Shown: one piece after another, positions 34,254 to 46,216 of the stretch
Layout: every line of letters begins with the position of its first letter
Position numbering within the stretch: the first letter of the stretch is position 1
Origin: Closterium sp. NIES-65
Taxonomy: Eukaryota > Streptophyta > Zygnematophyceae > Desmidiales > Closteriaceae
Direction of reading: 5' to 3'
DNA: 64,000 nt
Assembly (NCBI GenBank): GCA_948144175.1
Contig: CANXME010002307.1
Span: forward strand, 1,137,001 to 1,201,000
Notes under the pieces: generated by a model
What the model saw: the letters and a program-made list of their open reading frames with translations, nothing else
Told to the model about the DNA's origin: nothing
Database searches by the model: none
Position numbers and translations under genes: made by a program

Positions 34254-34781
34254 CCAGTCCATCGCGGGTCCTCACAGCAACGACACGGCGTAGCACATCT
34301 TCACCGTATCCTCCGATACGTAATTCACGTCGAAGAAAACGTTCAACGTGAAGAGCCACACCTGAGCGGTAGGACTACCCCGTTGACTCGGGTCAGAACA
34401 CGGCAGACGCTGTGGCTTCAGCGGCATCGGCGACGGTAGAGTCGATTCGCCGGCCGGCACGGAAATCGTGGCTCGAGGCTGATTCCTGGCTGCATTTGTC
34501 GCGTCGGGGTGTGTTGTGCCGTGGTCGTCGTCTCCGTCGTGGCGGACGGCGTCATTACTGGCCGCGCTCACGGATTGCCCCACACTTCCGTGTTGCGATG
34601 TCTGTGGTGCGGGCTGTATCGGAGTGCCAGGTGCTTGGGATTGTGTTCGTGCGAGGTCATTTTGCAGGGAGGTGCGTTCCTCCGTCAGTGCCGCGATTTC
34701 TTCGGAGCTTTCGTGCATTTGTCCCATCAGCTCGTCCAGGCGGTCCTGCGTGAGGGTGGTGACAACGATTCGTTCGGCCAT
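34254..34781 (-). pseudogene. G2 gag, N-terminal part
   Basis: Starts MAERIVVTTLTQDRLDELMG with a coiled-coil-like leucine-containing segment (SSEEIAALTEERTSLQNDLA). It continues to a gypsy Gag core VNYVSEDTVKMCYAVSLL, then a stop and GPAMDW, equivalent to GPALEWI in G1. C3 is inserted just after this. The remaining gag and protease are lost; pol reappears in plus orientation at 40748. Confidence 0.7.
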
Positions 34782-34946
34782 TCCGAAGGGCGTCGGCTCG
34801 TCTTAGTCTAGACGCAGTCGTGGCTGCACGCGTTTACGAGAGAACGCGAGGACAACGGCTCCTAGGGGCTGAGTGAAAAATCAAAAGTTGATTTCCTGGG
34901 GTGCGGAGATGCGCGGTCTGAAAAGAAAAAGGCTCTGATAACTAAG

Positions 34947-35256
34947 TGTTACGGGTGCAATGAATCGAAGTAGCAAGATGTGAGTACAAAATGTGAGCGA
35001 AGGCATGAGAGAACATTTATACGTGAAACATGCAAACGGAAACGCGGTGCGTGCGAGCTAGCTAGTGCTACGCTGGAAGCGAGGCTCGGGCTAGTCCCGA
35101 AGCATAGGCCGACACGGCCGGTCCAGCAGTGCAAGGTTTGGTAAAATAGTGCGCGCGAAGTCGGCGAAGCCCCGTTACCAGTAATGGGCAAACAACGGTT
35201 GCTGCTGTACGCGGTGTTGCAGGGTGCGCTAACGAATATCGTGAAAATTCCTTACA
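34947..35256 (-). repeat. G2 5' LTR (inside inversion)
   Basis: 310 bp starting TGTAAGGAATTTTCACG and ending CACCCGTAACA, matching the 3' LTR at 45469-45796. Its outer flank 35257-35261 is the complement of ACAGT, found after the 3' LTR. A primer-like TTATCAGAGCC lies a few bases inside. The 34782-34946 stretch is untranslated leader. Confidence 0.85.
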
Positions 35257-35258
35257 AC

Positions 35259-35526
35259 TGTTATGATTGAACTTGGAGAGTGAGCATATGAACAAATAAC
35301 GAGAATGCTGAATATTGAATGACGATACGATGAAAGTGACGAGACCTAAATAGGGGAAATCCTAGCTATGCGATAAGGTCGGGTGAAGATGGCTCGGTGA
35401 TGATGCGATTGGAGCGGGGTCGCCTCGGGAGTGGTTTGGCCGACAAAATACGCCTAACACGTTCGTCGTGTGACCCACGGGATGGACTCGCTAACAAGTG
35501 TTGCAGAGGATTTGTAAACTCTTACA
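35259..35526 (-). repeat. LTR of another copia-like element
   Basis: 268 bp starting TGTAAGAGTTTACAAATC on the minus strand, preceded by a purine tract TTAGGAGGTGGGAGAG. It ends CATAACA, where G2 had inserted two bases further on. It looks like a 3' LTR whose body is deleted. Confidence 0.55.
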
Positions 35527-35568
35527 CTCTCCCACCTCCTAAATAAGCCAGCCTTATACGTAAAACAA

Positions 35569-36203
35569 GTTGGAAACAATTGATTGAACGCTTCATATGT
35601 GTCGCAACACCGAACTACAAACGAGACGAACTACAGAGGAACAACGGCGAGTCAACCATCGGAGGATGACAAGAGAAGTAAGTGCTGGAGGTTACGCGAA
35701 GGTCAAAGGTCAGCGACCTTTAACTTGACAAATACTACGTGACAGCAAGGACAAACAACTGACTCGCTATTGAGCAGTTGTCCCAGTCGTCACTGTATCG
35801 AACCGCAACAGCAACAGTAAAACGGTTATTAGCCATATCCTTTCATATTCATTGTACTCTTATAAAACCTTGTATCTTCTTACTTAAATCAATCTATCTT
35901 GCCCTGACATACTAACGCAAGGTGGTTCAACACTTTATCATAAAAACGCTTCCGCAATACAATATTCCCATTGAGAGCTCTAGCCTTGAACGATCCTGAG
36001 GGCTTTTCTCTGCCCAACAGAACGAGCCCGCACTAACGATGATGTCGTAGATCCCCTCTCATCATCAGCTGAATCCGAGAGCTGAAATGCTATACACAAT
36101 ACATATAGAAACTTGGAATGTAGATTGATGATGAAGTCATTTGTCGATCTGACGGCTGTGAAAGGCCTTGGTCAAAATGAAGTGAAGGTTGGAATATGGA
36201 CCA
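35569..36203 (+). repeat. Repeat C: right flank of C2, inverted relative to repeats A and B
   Basis: Inverse of 1248-1877 and about the same length. The stretch 35527-35568 between it and the preceding LTR has no recognisable feature. Its 36199-36203 end carries the C2 TSD complement. Confidence 0.75.
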
Positions 36204-36332
36204 TGTGAGAATTGAGGAAGGAATGATTGCATTGAGTAGCATGAGGAGTACAAGTAGGAAACCCTAAAGTGTTGTACCCCATATGAGCTACCCCACTACA
36301 GCCTAAACAGACTATAGCATATAAGTTTGACA
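36204..36332 (-). repeat. C2 3' LTR
   Basis: 129 bp, the same length as the 5' LTR at 19688 and nearly identical. A tract ending CTATGGGGGTG precedes it. Confidence 0.88.
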
Positions 36333-36841
36333 CACCCCCATAGGCAAAGTGGGGGAGAACAAGAGGTTATAAGACCAGTCAAGAGAAGCATGGCAAGCTC
36401 AGGGTGGATCACAACGTCACCATACAAACTGAGCACAAGCACAAGGCCACAAGGCCAGTTCACATGAAGAGTTATATATCAAGATGAACAAACAAGGTAG
36501 TGATCTCAACCTAGCAAGGGTAAGCAAGCAAGTGCAGGTATATATAGTTCACAGTACATGCTAAGTCAAGAAGTGAGCAAGTGAGGCCAAGTAGGCACAA
36601 GACCTAGCAAAGTACAGAAGCGCTGATGATCACAAGGCAGAAGTGCCTTGGTGAAGATATCAGCAGTGTTGGCCTCAGAGGCCACGTAAGCAAGGCGCAG
36701 CTGACCACGCTGCTGCAGCTCACGAGCAAGGAAGTAGCGAAGAGCAATGTGCTTCGTTCTGTGCTCCAGTCTGTGCTCCCGACACAAGGCCAGGATGGCC
36801 TTGTTGTCTACGTACAGAACTGGAGGAGAACGAGGCGGCTC
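36333..36841 (-). pseudogene. Copia RNase H C-terminus and 3' UTR belonging to the C2 right end
   Basis: The coding end (36841-36566) holds YVDNKAILALCREHRLEHRT and NTADIFTKALLPCDHQRFC, ending at a stop at 36566. About 230 bases of 3' UTR run to the purine tract. At 36842 there is a deletion junction to RT: the first two-thirds of RNase H are absent. Whether this end was originally C2's own or came with C4 cannot be settled, but the LTR family matches C2. Confidence 0.75.
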
Positions 36842-39606
36842 TCCTAGGTCTGAGGCAAGGAGTACGTAAAGTCGAAGCGCTGAAGGACCTGCTGCACCAT
36901 GTGTGACCGAGTCAGGGTAATGGTGCGCTGTGCTCTATCACAGGTGATCTGCAAGCCAAGGCAGCTGCGCAGTTCACCCAGGTCTGTGCACGTGTCTCTC
37001 TTCTGCAGCTCGGACTTCACGTGGGCGAGTCCAGTAGTGTCAGCAGTGGCATAGACCAAGTCGGCGACGTACACGAGGAAAGAGGTGTCAGTGCGTAGAA
37101 ACAGCGACGGGTCGGCAGTAGAAGGAACAAACCCAAGAGCCGCAAGTGTAGTCCTCAGTGTGTCGTGCCACTCACGGGGCGCCTGGCGGAGACCGTAGAC
37201 TGGCCGCCGGAGGCTCCACTGGGTACCAGGAGGAAACGACCCAGTGAAGCCAGGTGGGCGGCGCAGCCAGATCTCCTTGTGCAGATTGCCCTGCAGGAAA
37301 GCTGTGCTGAAGTCAAGAGAGTGAAGCCCGTAGTCGCGCTGAGCGGCTATGTGCAGCAGCAACCGAAGAGTGGTCATCTTCGGGGTGGGAGAGAAGGTAT
37401 GAAAGTAGTCAACTCCCTGCCGCTGACTGAAGCCTCGAGCCTCGTAACGCGCCTTGAAGACAGATGGAGAATCCGGCAGCCGCTTCACCCAAAAAATCCA
37501 CATGCCACTGACGATGTTCGCCCCAGGTGGGGGAACCTTGTCAACGTAGGTGCGTGTGGACTTCCAAGAAGCCATCTCTGCGTCCATGGCTGACTGCCAC
37601 TGTGAGGAGTAGGGACCCTCGATCGCCTCAGCATACGATCGAGGAGTCGGGATGTCTGGTGCATCCGGGTCTCCCTCAGGGGCAATCAGCGTGGACACGA
37701 GATGAGGCAAAGCAGAAGCAAAACACTGGAACTCCTACTGCCTGTCCTCAATGACGTCCGTGCTAAGAGCACACTCACCCCCGATGGATGGATGACAGAC
37801 GGACTTAGACTCAGCAACGAGACTAGCGGCGTAGTATAGACGATAGCGAGCAACAAAGTCGACAAACTCAGCAACTAAGGCAGACGCAGCACTGGACTCA
37901 AAAGAAGGGTCAGTGACTAGCCAGGAGACGCGTGATAGTAGGACTGGCAGCACGACGAGAGTCAGACTCAGGGTCAGCAAGAGTAGGAAGAGAGGACTCT
38001 GGAGGAGACGGCAACGGGACACGCAGAGGAGCAGTGGAAGGACGCAGTGCCATCTGGCGTGTGCCGGGGACCGCAGGAGGACGCGGACGCGGAGCACGAC
38101 CACTAGTGTGAGCAGCACAAACAGGCAACGCAGGACGAGACGCAAGCTCACGACGCTCAGCAAGACCTCTAGTAGGACCAGTGTAGGGAGAAGAAGCAGG
38201 CAGGGGGTAGGCGGGCTGTAACTTTGACCGCGACTGGACAGGCTGTGGACACGCTAAGGGAGGAGCAGGACCAGTACAGGGCGGGAGACCAAGAACCTGG
38301 TCAAGGAGCGGAACGAAGTACGGCCTCGGCCGCGCAGCGCCTCCAGAACCAGCAGGGACAGCACCAGTACCCCCAGGGCAGCACCAGCGCCAGCAGCACC
38401 TCCAGCTCCAACAGCGCCAACTCGAGCACCCTTAGAAGCACCAGCGCCAGCAGAACCACCAGCGCCAACACCCCAAGCAGCTCCAGCTCCAGTAGCACCA
38501 GTAGCACCTCCAGTAGGACTCCCAGTCCCAGCAGCTCCAGAGGCGCCAAGACGAGTACCTCCAGGACCAACAGCAACAGTAGTGCCTCCAGCTCCAGCAG
38601 CACAGCTCCAGCGCGGAGCAAACCACTCGCGCAGCTCCTGCAGAGAGAGTAGCTCCCGCCTCGACGAAGCAACGCCAGAGGCCACACGAGTAGACCCAGC
38701 ACCCCCAGGCTCCGCACCCCCTGGCTCAGCACCCCCAGGCTCAGCACCCCCAGGCTCCGCACCCCCAGGCTCAGCACCCCCAGACGCAGCACCTCAAGGC
38801 TCAGCACCCCCAGACTCAGCACCCCCAGGCGCAGCACCCCGAGACTCAGCACCACCAGGCTCCGCACCCCCAGACCCGGCACCCGCAAGCGCAGCGCCCC
38901 TAGCAGCACCAGAGTCAACAGCTACCTGGACAGGCTCAACTGCGTCTACCTGGGACACACCTGACGGGGCAGGACCTTGAGGGGGGAGTGGGTCTACTGG
39001 GGGAGGGGCGCAGTGCGGTAGCGGAAGAGACGGTAGTAAGGCACCGACTCGTCAAAGGTGACGTCCTGGGAGGACAGAACACGGCGCGAGGTGGGGTGGT
39101 AGAACTGCCAACCAGGCGCGTCAGGGGGGAAGCCAAGGAAGACGAAGGGAACAGCACAGGGGGACAGGAAGCGCAGCTCGGTAGCGAGTGTCACTAGCGC
39201 GAAGGTGGGTAAAGAGGTCAGCGACTGTAGGAAAGGCAGCAAGGTTAGGGAAGAGGTAAGGTAGCATGAGGCGGCTCAGTGTAGCAGTGGAAGGGGAGGA
39301 GTAGCGCGCAACTACAGCGTCGTACAAGGCCTGAGCACTCTTGCACTGACTAAAGTGTGCACGCTCAGAGGAAGGGAGGTGGCGACGCACAGCAAGACGT
39401 GCAGCAGCATCGCGTGTGGCCCACTTGGAGCGAACAGTGGGGTCAGCATCAGCAGGAGGGGCAAGGACAGCGCCAGAGGCAAAGTCAAAGAGAGAGATGT
39501 CATCTACTGAATCGCACTGCAAGTACAGTTGCAGGTCCTCGACCCAGACCGCAAAGTCAATGGCGCGACCCTCAGCGTCAAAGGCCAGGACACTAGGGGT
39601 GGCCAT
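36842..39606 (-). pseudogene. C4 copia gag-pol, internally deleted
   Basis: ATG at 39606 (MATPSVLAFDAEGRA) opens Gag, which runs to about 39172. A junction then jumps to the integrase C-terminal block VFLGFPPDAPGWQFYHP, so the glycine linker, zinc motif, protease and integrase core are gone. An Ala/Gly/Pro linker follows (38990-38230). RT (37710-36844) has YVAD instead of YVDD and a short deletion just before it. It ends at the 36842 junction. Frame changes occur near 37735 and 37920. Confidence 0.82.
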
Positions 39607-40747
39607 GATAGCAGCCGATAGTCTCACCAGAGAGGAAGGGTCGAGCAGCTCAGTAGGACAGCAACACGGCAGCTCAGCAACTCCGCCGGCCCAGGAGTAG
39701 TAGCAGCCCCACAGGACCCGGCGCTCGGCACTGTAGGCGGCTCGGGCGGCTCGGGCGGCTCAGGCGGCTCTGGCGGCTCGGGCATTCAGCGGCACGGGCG
39801 ACTCGGGCGGCTCTGCTGCTCGGGCGACGCGCGCGGCTCGGGTGACGCGGGTGACACGGGCGGCGCGGGCGTCGTGACGGGCTGCTCACGGGCGGCTCAC
39901 GGGCGGCTCACGGGCGGCTGCATGGGTGGCTGCACGGGCGGCACTGGCGGCTCACGGGCGGCACGACGGGTGGCTGCACGGGCGGCTGAACGGGCGGCTG
40001 CACGGGCGGCTGCACGGGCGGCTGTACGGGCGGTTGCACGGGCGGCTGCACAGGCGACTCACGGGCGTCCGAGGGCGGCTGCACGGGCAGCACGTCGGGC
40101 GGCTGAGGGCGGCTGACGGGCGACGCACTGGCAGCTCACGGGCGGCTGTACGGGCGGCGCGTCGAACAGCCGCGGGTGGCTGACGAGCGGCAGACGGGTG
40201 GTGCACGTGCAGTGCACGTGCAGCTCACGGGCAGCCGAGGGCGGCGCACGGGCGGCGCGTCGGGCGGCGCACGGACGGCTGACGGGCGGCCCACAGGCGG
40301 CTCACGGGCGGCTCGTCGGGCGGCTAAGGGCGACGCGCGGACGGCGCGTGGGCTGCCTGGGGCCTAGCAAATGGCGCGCGGGCTGATTAGGGCGGCGCGC
40401 GGGCCGCTTAGGGTGGCGCGCGGGCTGCTAAGGGCGGCGCGCGGGCTGCTAAGGGCGGCGCGCGAGCTGCAAAGGGCGGCGCGCGGGCTGCACAGGGCCT
40501 GGACGGGCGGCGCGCTGGCGGCGTGAGGCCTGACCGGGCAGCGCGAGGGCGGCAAAAGGCCGGTCGACAGAGTAAGAGAGAGCCCGGAGTGCGCTCCGGG
40601 CAGAAAAAAAAAAAGTTCGAAGTAGTGGTGGGCCCTAAGCACAGTTCCCACAGGGGAACCTGCTCGATACCATGAGAAGAAGAGAACGAGAATGAATGAA
40701 CTATGAATGAAATGAGTACATATAGGAAACCCTGATTGGGTTGTACC
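39607..40747 (-). other. C4 leader and truncated 5' LTR
   Basis: GC-rich repeats of GCACGGGCGGCT type (39740-40560), a nearly perfect 20-bp palindrome (40582-40601), A-run, GGGCCCACC, the primer site (40659-40672), and the last 75 bases of a C1-family LTR (40673-40747), cut off at the inversion break. Confidence 0.7.
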
Positions 40748-41297
40748 GGGTGATCTGGCAGGGGGATTTATAGAAACTGCTAGCCGACGTACCGGGTGAT
40801 CTGGCAGCACTGTTGAAGCAGTACAGTGGTATTTTCCCGGACGACCTACCGACGGGACTGCCACCTCAGCGACCGCACGACCACAGGATAGAACTAGAAT
40901 CGGGGGCAGAGCCGACAGTACAGCGATAGTTCCGACTGACCCAACCCGAACTGGACGAACTGAGGAAGCAGCTGGATTACTTGCTCGCGAAGGAGTTCAT
41001 TCGCCCTAGTTTGTCGCCCTTCGCAGCACCGATACTGTTCACGCCGAAGAAGGACGAGGGTTTTCGCATGTGCATAGACTACAGGGCAGTGAACAGGGTT
41101 ACCATAAAATCCCGTTACCCCATCCCGCGAGCCGACGAACTGATCGACCAACTGCGCACAGCCTGGGTTTTCTCGAAATTCTATCTTTGGGGAGGCTACC
41201 ACCAGATTCGCGTCAACCCACCCGACTGCCCCAAGACAGCCTTCCGAACACGCTACGGATCCTTGGAATACACCAACATGCCCTTCGGACTGACCAA

Positions 41298-43085
41298 TGT
41301 CAGAGGTCCACTGGTGATCCCCGATTGATCCTAGGGAAGGGTTACAGGCATGTTGGCCTTGGGGGTTATGGGCGCACTGACCCGCTACTTAACAAGCCCT
41401 TCTATCCCAATGGTCTAGTGGTTGGGATTCTGACATGGTATCAGAGCGAAGGTCTCGGGTTCGAATTCCAGTGTGTGCACTGCGGGCATCCCATTGCGAG
41501 GGGGTGTCAGAGGTTCACTGGTGATCCCCGATTGATCCTAGGGACGGGTTACAGGCATGTTGGCCTGGGGGGTTATGGGCGCACTGACCCGTTGTGAAGA
41601 TAGTGAGTAGTATAGTTAAGATCAGAAGCCATAGCTAGGAGAATCCAAGCTAGGCAAGAGATAGTTTAAGCAAAGAAGGAGAGGTTCACTAGAAAGCAGC
41701 ACGATACATATAGAAAACCCTAAGGGGTTGTACTCGCTATAGAGTACCCCACTGCAGGCTAGAGAACAATAACATTCTGACACACCCCCATAGTCAAAGT
41801 GGGGTATAATCAGCAGAGCAAGTAGTCCTAGAGCAGGTTCACATGCACAAGTAAAGCTAGAGGCAGTCGCAAAGGGCATGTGAGGAGGAGGAGGAACTGT
41901 GGAAGGAGAGAAGATGTGAGGCAACGACTAAAGCTGCAGAGGCACGGGCACAGGAGCGGCTGACTCAGTGGCTACCGAAGCAAGGGCGACGGACTACTGG
42001 AGTAACTGGCTTCGCGACTATAGACGAGCGGCAGGAGCAACGGACCCACTGGCGACGGGTGCAACAGGCTCACTGGCTACCGAAGAAAGGGCGACGGACT
42101 ACAGGCGCTGCAGGCAACACGACCGCTACCTCCACACAACCTCCTCCAGCTGCCCCACGCCCCTCTCACACACCCCCTGCTCAAGCCCTAGCTCCACTCC
42201 CACGGTACCCCCCTAGTACCACTCCTTCGGATCCCACACACCCACCCCCCTGAGTGGTAGCTGCAGTAGCGGGAGACGGAGGAGGAGGAGGAGCAGGGGA
42301 CGGCGCTCATAGAAACTGCACCCCCATATCCCTCACCCCCAAACCCTAATTCAGGAGAACGGGCAGCAGCAGGGGTGGGGCGCCGTCAGAAGCACGGGGG
42401 ACAGTGGGCAGCGCAAGGGAAGAGGAAACAGGGCGCCCCCGGGCCTGGCGCAGCCTGTACGAACCACGCGCGGGCGGCCAGAGGCACGCCCTGGCCTGGC
42501 GCTGCCCGTACGGGCCGCGCGCGGGCCTGGCGCAGCCCGTACAGGCCGCGCGCAGGCTGTACGGGCCGCGCGCGGGCCCTACGCAGGTCGCGCGGGCCAC
42601 GACGGGCGACGGGGGGCGAAGCGCGGGTCCCCGTCGCCCGTCGCAGCGCCTCCCGCGGGCGACGCGCGGATTGACGGAGCAGAAAGCCGCCGCGCGCCTC
42701 GGGGCGCACGGCGGGCAGAAAACCGCCGCACGCCTCGGGGGGCACGGCGGGCTGAAAACCCTAATTTCGACGCCGCGCACCACGGGGCGCGCGGCGGACA
42801 GAGCGGAAGCGGAAGCAGGTGGTGAGCCCATACACAGGGCGGCGGCAGACATGCCGCCCTCTGATACCATGTGAAGATAGTGAGTAGTATAGTTAAGATC
42901 AAGAGCCATAGCTAGGAGAGTCCTAGCTAGGCAAGAGACAGTTTAAGCAAAGAAGGAGAGGTTAACTAGAAAGCAGCAGGATACATATAGAGTACCCCAC
43001 TGCAGGCTAGAGAACAATAACATTCTAACACCCGCTACTTAACGAGCCCTTCTATCCCAATGGTCTAGTGGTTGGGATTCTGACA
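41298..43085 (+). mobile_element. T2: miniature LTR element with tRNA-like core, split by N2
   Basis: 5' LTR 41298-41435 (138 bp), internal 41436-41504 (69 bp), 3' LTR 41505-41592 plus 43036-43085 after removing N2 and one TSD copy (138 bp). Perfect TSD ACCAA (41293-41297 and 43086-43090) lies within the RT reading PFGLTN/APATFQ. A box TGGTCTAGTGG at 41411-41421 and B box GGTTCGAATTC at 41458-41468. Without N2 it is 345 bp. Confidence 0.9.
41593..43030 (-). mobile_element. N2: non-autonomous copia (1.4 kb) inside T2
   Basis: LTRs at 42870-43030 (5', with an internal ~26-bp loss) and 41593-41782 (3', 190 bp), related to the X1 outer LTRs. Primer site TGGTATCAGAGGGCGG adjoins the 5' LTR; a purine tract ending ATGGGGGTG adjoins the 3' LTR. 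TSDs CCCGT (41588-41592) and CCCGC (43031-43035). The ~1.1-kb internal part is GC-rich with no recognisable pol domain; its long open frames are low-complexity. Confidence 0.85.
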
Positions 43086-45413
43086 ACCAACGCCCCCGCC
43101 ACCTTTCAAATGACCATGAACAAAGCCTTCCGCCCGCTTTTAGATAAGTGCGTCGTCGTGTACCTTGACAACATACTGATTTACAGCCCCGACAGATCAC
43201 AGCACTTACAGGACATCGAAACAGTTTTTAAAAAACTGTGTGAGAACCGCCTACTGACAAAAGCGTCCAAGTGTGAGTTTTTACAGGACCGACTGGAGTT
43301 TTTGGGACACAATATTTCAGCTGCAGGAGTGGAAATAGACCCGAAAAAAGACCGCGACGATTCAAGCATGGCACACGCCGATCAACTTGACTGAGTTGCA
43401 GAGTTTTCTGGGGTCGGCAACTACGCCGGTTCTTCCCCGACATGGCGAAGCTGACTGCCCCGTTGACCGACTTGCTGAGGAAGGGGGTTTAGTACACATA
43501 GGGGGAGAAAGAGCAAGCTGCCTTCTCCGCTCTCACAAATATTTTGTGCTCACCACCCGTACTTCACATCGCAGATCCGCACCGTCCGTTCGAGCTCGTT
43601 ACCGATGCTAGCAACATCGTTGTGGGAATAGTACTATTGCAGGACTTTGGGAACGGCCTCCAGCCAATCGCATACGAGTCTCACAAACTTCACCCGCCCG
43701 AACGCAACTACCCGATACACGACCACGAGATGTTGGCGATCGTGCACGCATTCAAAGTGTGGCGATGTTACCTCACGGGAGCATACGTGACAGTACGGAT
43801 AGACCACCGATCCCTACAGTACCTTCGTGCCCAACCGAATCTCAACCTACGACAGATCCGCTGGTTGGACTATCTGGAGTCCAACTTCCACTACACGGTC
43901 ACGTACAAAAAAGGCGCATCCAACATCGACGACACACTCACACGCCCCACCGCCCAACTCCACGCCCTCCTACTCTCCCAAACCAATCCACTGTTAACAG
44001 GCCTATTCACCCACGGATACCGTACCAACCTGTTTTTCACGACCGGAAATTCACAGCAACTGGCAGAGGCCAAAGGCGTCTATTACGTAAAAACAGGCAC
44101 CAACCGCATCTGGGTACCCGCGTACTCACTACTGAGGGAACTGTTACTACAGGGGGCACACGACGGGATTACCTCGGGACATTTCGGGGTAGAAAAAAAC
44201 GTGACAGCAACTGCAGCGATATTACTACTGGCCGGAGCTATTGACCGACGTACAGCACCACGTGGGCTCGTGTCCTACGTGTCACGTGATGAAGAGCTCG
44301 CGAAAAAGAAAGGCGGGCCAGTTGCAGCCGATTCCACCACCTGAGCGCTCCTGGCAGCACGTTACCATGGATTACCTTCGAACCCTGGGGGTAACGACGC
44401 GGTTATGGTCGTCGTTGACAGTTTGACGAAGATGGCACACTTCGCTGCGTGCAAGAAATCGATCTCAGCCGAGGAAACTGCTCGCCTGTTCATCGCAGCC
44501 GTCGTTCGACTACATGGGATACCAGCCGCGATAATCAGCGACCGCGACACGAAATTCACCAGCAACTTCTGGAAAACCCTCTGGGAGCAGTTCGGGACAA
44601 GGCTACAGTTCAGCTCGTCGTACCACCCCAAGACCGACGGTCAAACGGAGCGGATGAATCAGACGATGGAGTAGTTGATTCGTGCCACGTGCGACGACCC
44701 GACCACTTGGGAGCAACAGCTGCCGCTGATCGAGTTCGCGTACAACAACACCATGTCAGCGACGACACAGCAGTCCCCCTTGTACCTGAACTACGGGCAA
44801 AACCCTACAGTGCCCATGACGCCGAATCCGGACGACCCAACGCCACGTGTACAACAATTCGCCGAAATTCTGCAAGCTGCCCGCACCAGAGCCCCTGAAG
44901 CAATTAAAAAAGCCAATGTCATCGCTAAGCGCAACGCTGACCGCCATCGCCGCCTAGTTACGTACTTGTCAGGGGACTACGTACTGCTCGGCACACAGAA
45001 CTTAAGATTGCACGTCGTACCGAAATTACAACCCCGCTACTGTGGACCATTCCACATCAGCCACATGATTACCCCAATGACAGCCCACCTACTGTTGCCG
45101 ACGGACTGGTACATCAGGCTTCATTCCACGTCAGCCTGCTTCGCCCATACATCCCAACCACAATCCAACAGCCTCGTCACCGCCCGCCATCCATGACTCG
45201 CCCTGCATCGGAGCCAATCATCGAGCTCGAAAAAATCCCGAGCCATCGGATTCGACACCCCATGGGAATCAGGAGGATTGAATTCCTCGTTCGCTGGAAG
45301 GACCGCACGCCAACTGAGGATAGCTGGGTGCCCCTGGCCAACATCGAAAACCACCCTGCCCTGCAACTGTACATGAGGAGCTGGGGTTTCCGCGATATAC
45401 ACGCACTCGCGTA

Positions 45414-45432
45414 GCGGAAGGGGCTTCTTGAA

Positions 45433-45466
<34 letters not shown>

Positions 45467-45468
45467 AG
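45414..45468 (+). other. G2 polypurine tract with a 31-base G run
   Basis: GAAGAGG passes into an uninterrupted G run (45435-45465), then TAG, and the LTR begins at 45469. Its position directly before the 3' LTR is that of the plus-strand primer. Confidence 0.75.
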
Positions 45469-45796
45469 TGTAAGGAATTTTCACGATAATCCTTAGCGCA
45501 CCGAGCAACACCGCGTACAGCAGCAGCCGTTGTTCGTCCGTTACTGCTTACGGGGCTTCGCCGACTTCGCGCGCATTGTTTTACCAAACCTCGCACTGCT
45601 GGACCGGCCGTGTCGGCCTACGCTTCGGGACTAGCCCGAGCCTCGCTTCCAGCGTAGCACTAGCTAGCTCGCACGCACCGCGTTACCGTTTGCATGTTTC
45701 GCGTATAAATGTTCGCTCATGCCTTTGCTCAGATTTTGTACTCGTTTTGACACCCTAGTGCAATTCTCGCTACTTCGATTCATTGCACCCGTAACA
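45469..45796 (+). repeat. G2 3' LTR
   Basis: 328 bp, TGTAAGGAATTTTC...CCCGTAACA, matching 34947-35256 inverted. A CGTATAAATG TATA-like box lies near 45700. Confidence 0.88.
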
Positions 45797-45801
45797 ACAG
45801 T

Positions 45802-46216
45802 AAACCTATTATGTAACACGTCTCCTCAGCAAGGCGGTAATTGTATGTCTCGCATTCGCCGCCACCAGTGTATAGACGTTCGGACTGGCATTGGTTGGAA
45901 TGGCGTTGCCATTCATCACCACCGTTCATCTGTCATGTGCCACACACCTCAAGTCCGCCGCCTTGCGCTTCGGAAATTGCGCCCAGCGACACAAATCCTA
46001 GTCGCTGACCAATCACCATGGGCTGTATGCCCCTCCGCGCTTCGTCGTCTCGCCTCCCTCATTTCTTTGGTTGCTGGCTCTTCTCCGCTTTGGCTTGGCC
46101 CCTCGGCTTGATGCAAAAAGCATGAAGGGGCTCCTTCTTGGTAGATCCCCCAACTATCTTCACATCCACCACAACCTCCTTGTCTGTCAACTGCGCTCTC
46201 AATTTCCGCACTTGTA
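45802..46216 (+). other. Upstream region of the candidate host gene
   Basis: No transposon similarity seen. It may hold the promoter and 5' UTR of the gene at 46217. No clear TATA box was identified. Confidence 0.3.

Larger units (their letters stand above)
27803..40747. other. Inverted segment, about 12.9 kb
   Basis: Reversing this block joins repeat B + C2 to its 3' LTR and right flank (TSD TGGTC). It also joins the 5' LTR and gag of gypsy G2 to its pol and 3' LTR (TSD ACAGT). All elements then point the same way. The left break has microhomology CT (27801-27802) and the right break GTACC (40743-40747). Sequence is missing at both junctions, so deletion accompanied or followed the inversion. 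Confidence 0.75.
40748..45413 (+). pseudogene. G2 pol: RT, RNase H, integrase, chromodomain
   Basis: RT before T2 holds [16 protein letters not shown] and PFGLTN, but [14 protein letters not shown] has lost the catalytic Asp. After T2 it resumes APATFQMTMNKAF with YLDN instead of YLDD. RNase H has LVTDASNIVVGIVLL and PIHDHEMLAIVHAFKVW. Integrase holds an SCPTCHVMK zinc end, VTMDYL, ISDRDTK and DGQTERMNQ. The chromodomain (45240-45380) reads EFLVRWKDRTPTEDSW and ends at TAG 45411-45413. Stops at 40928 and 44672-44674, and frame changes near 43390-43550 and 44240, kill it. Loss of two RT Asp residues shows long inactivity. Confidence 0.88.
40748..45796 (+). mobile_element. G2: Ty3/gypsy, right part
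   Basis: Carries RT to chromodomain and the 3' LTR of the element whose 5' LTR and gag lie inverted at 34254-35256. The TSD ACAGT follows the LTR at 45797-45801. It is interrupted in RT by T2 (41298-43085), itself interrupted by N2. Confidence 0.85.
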
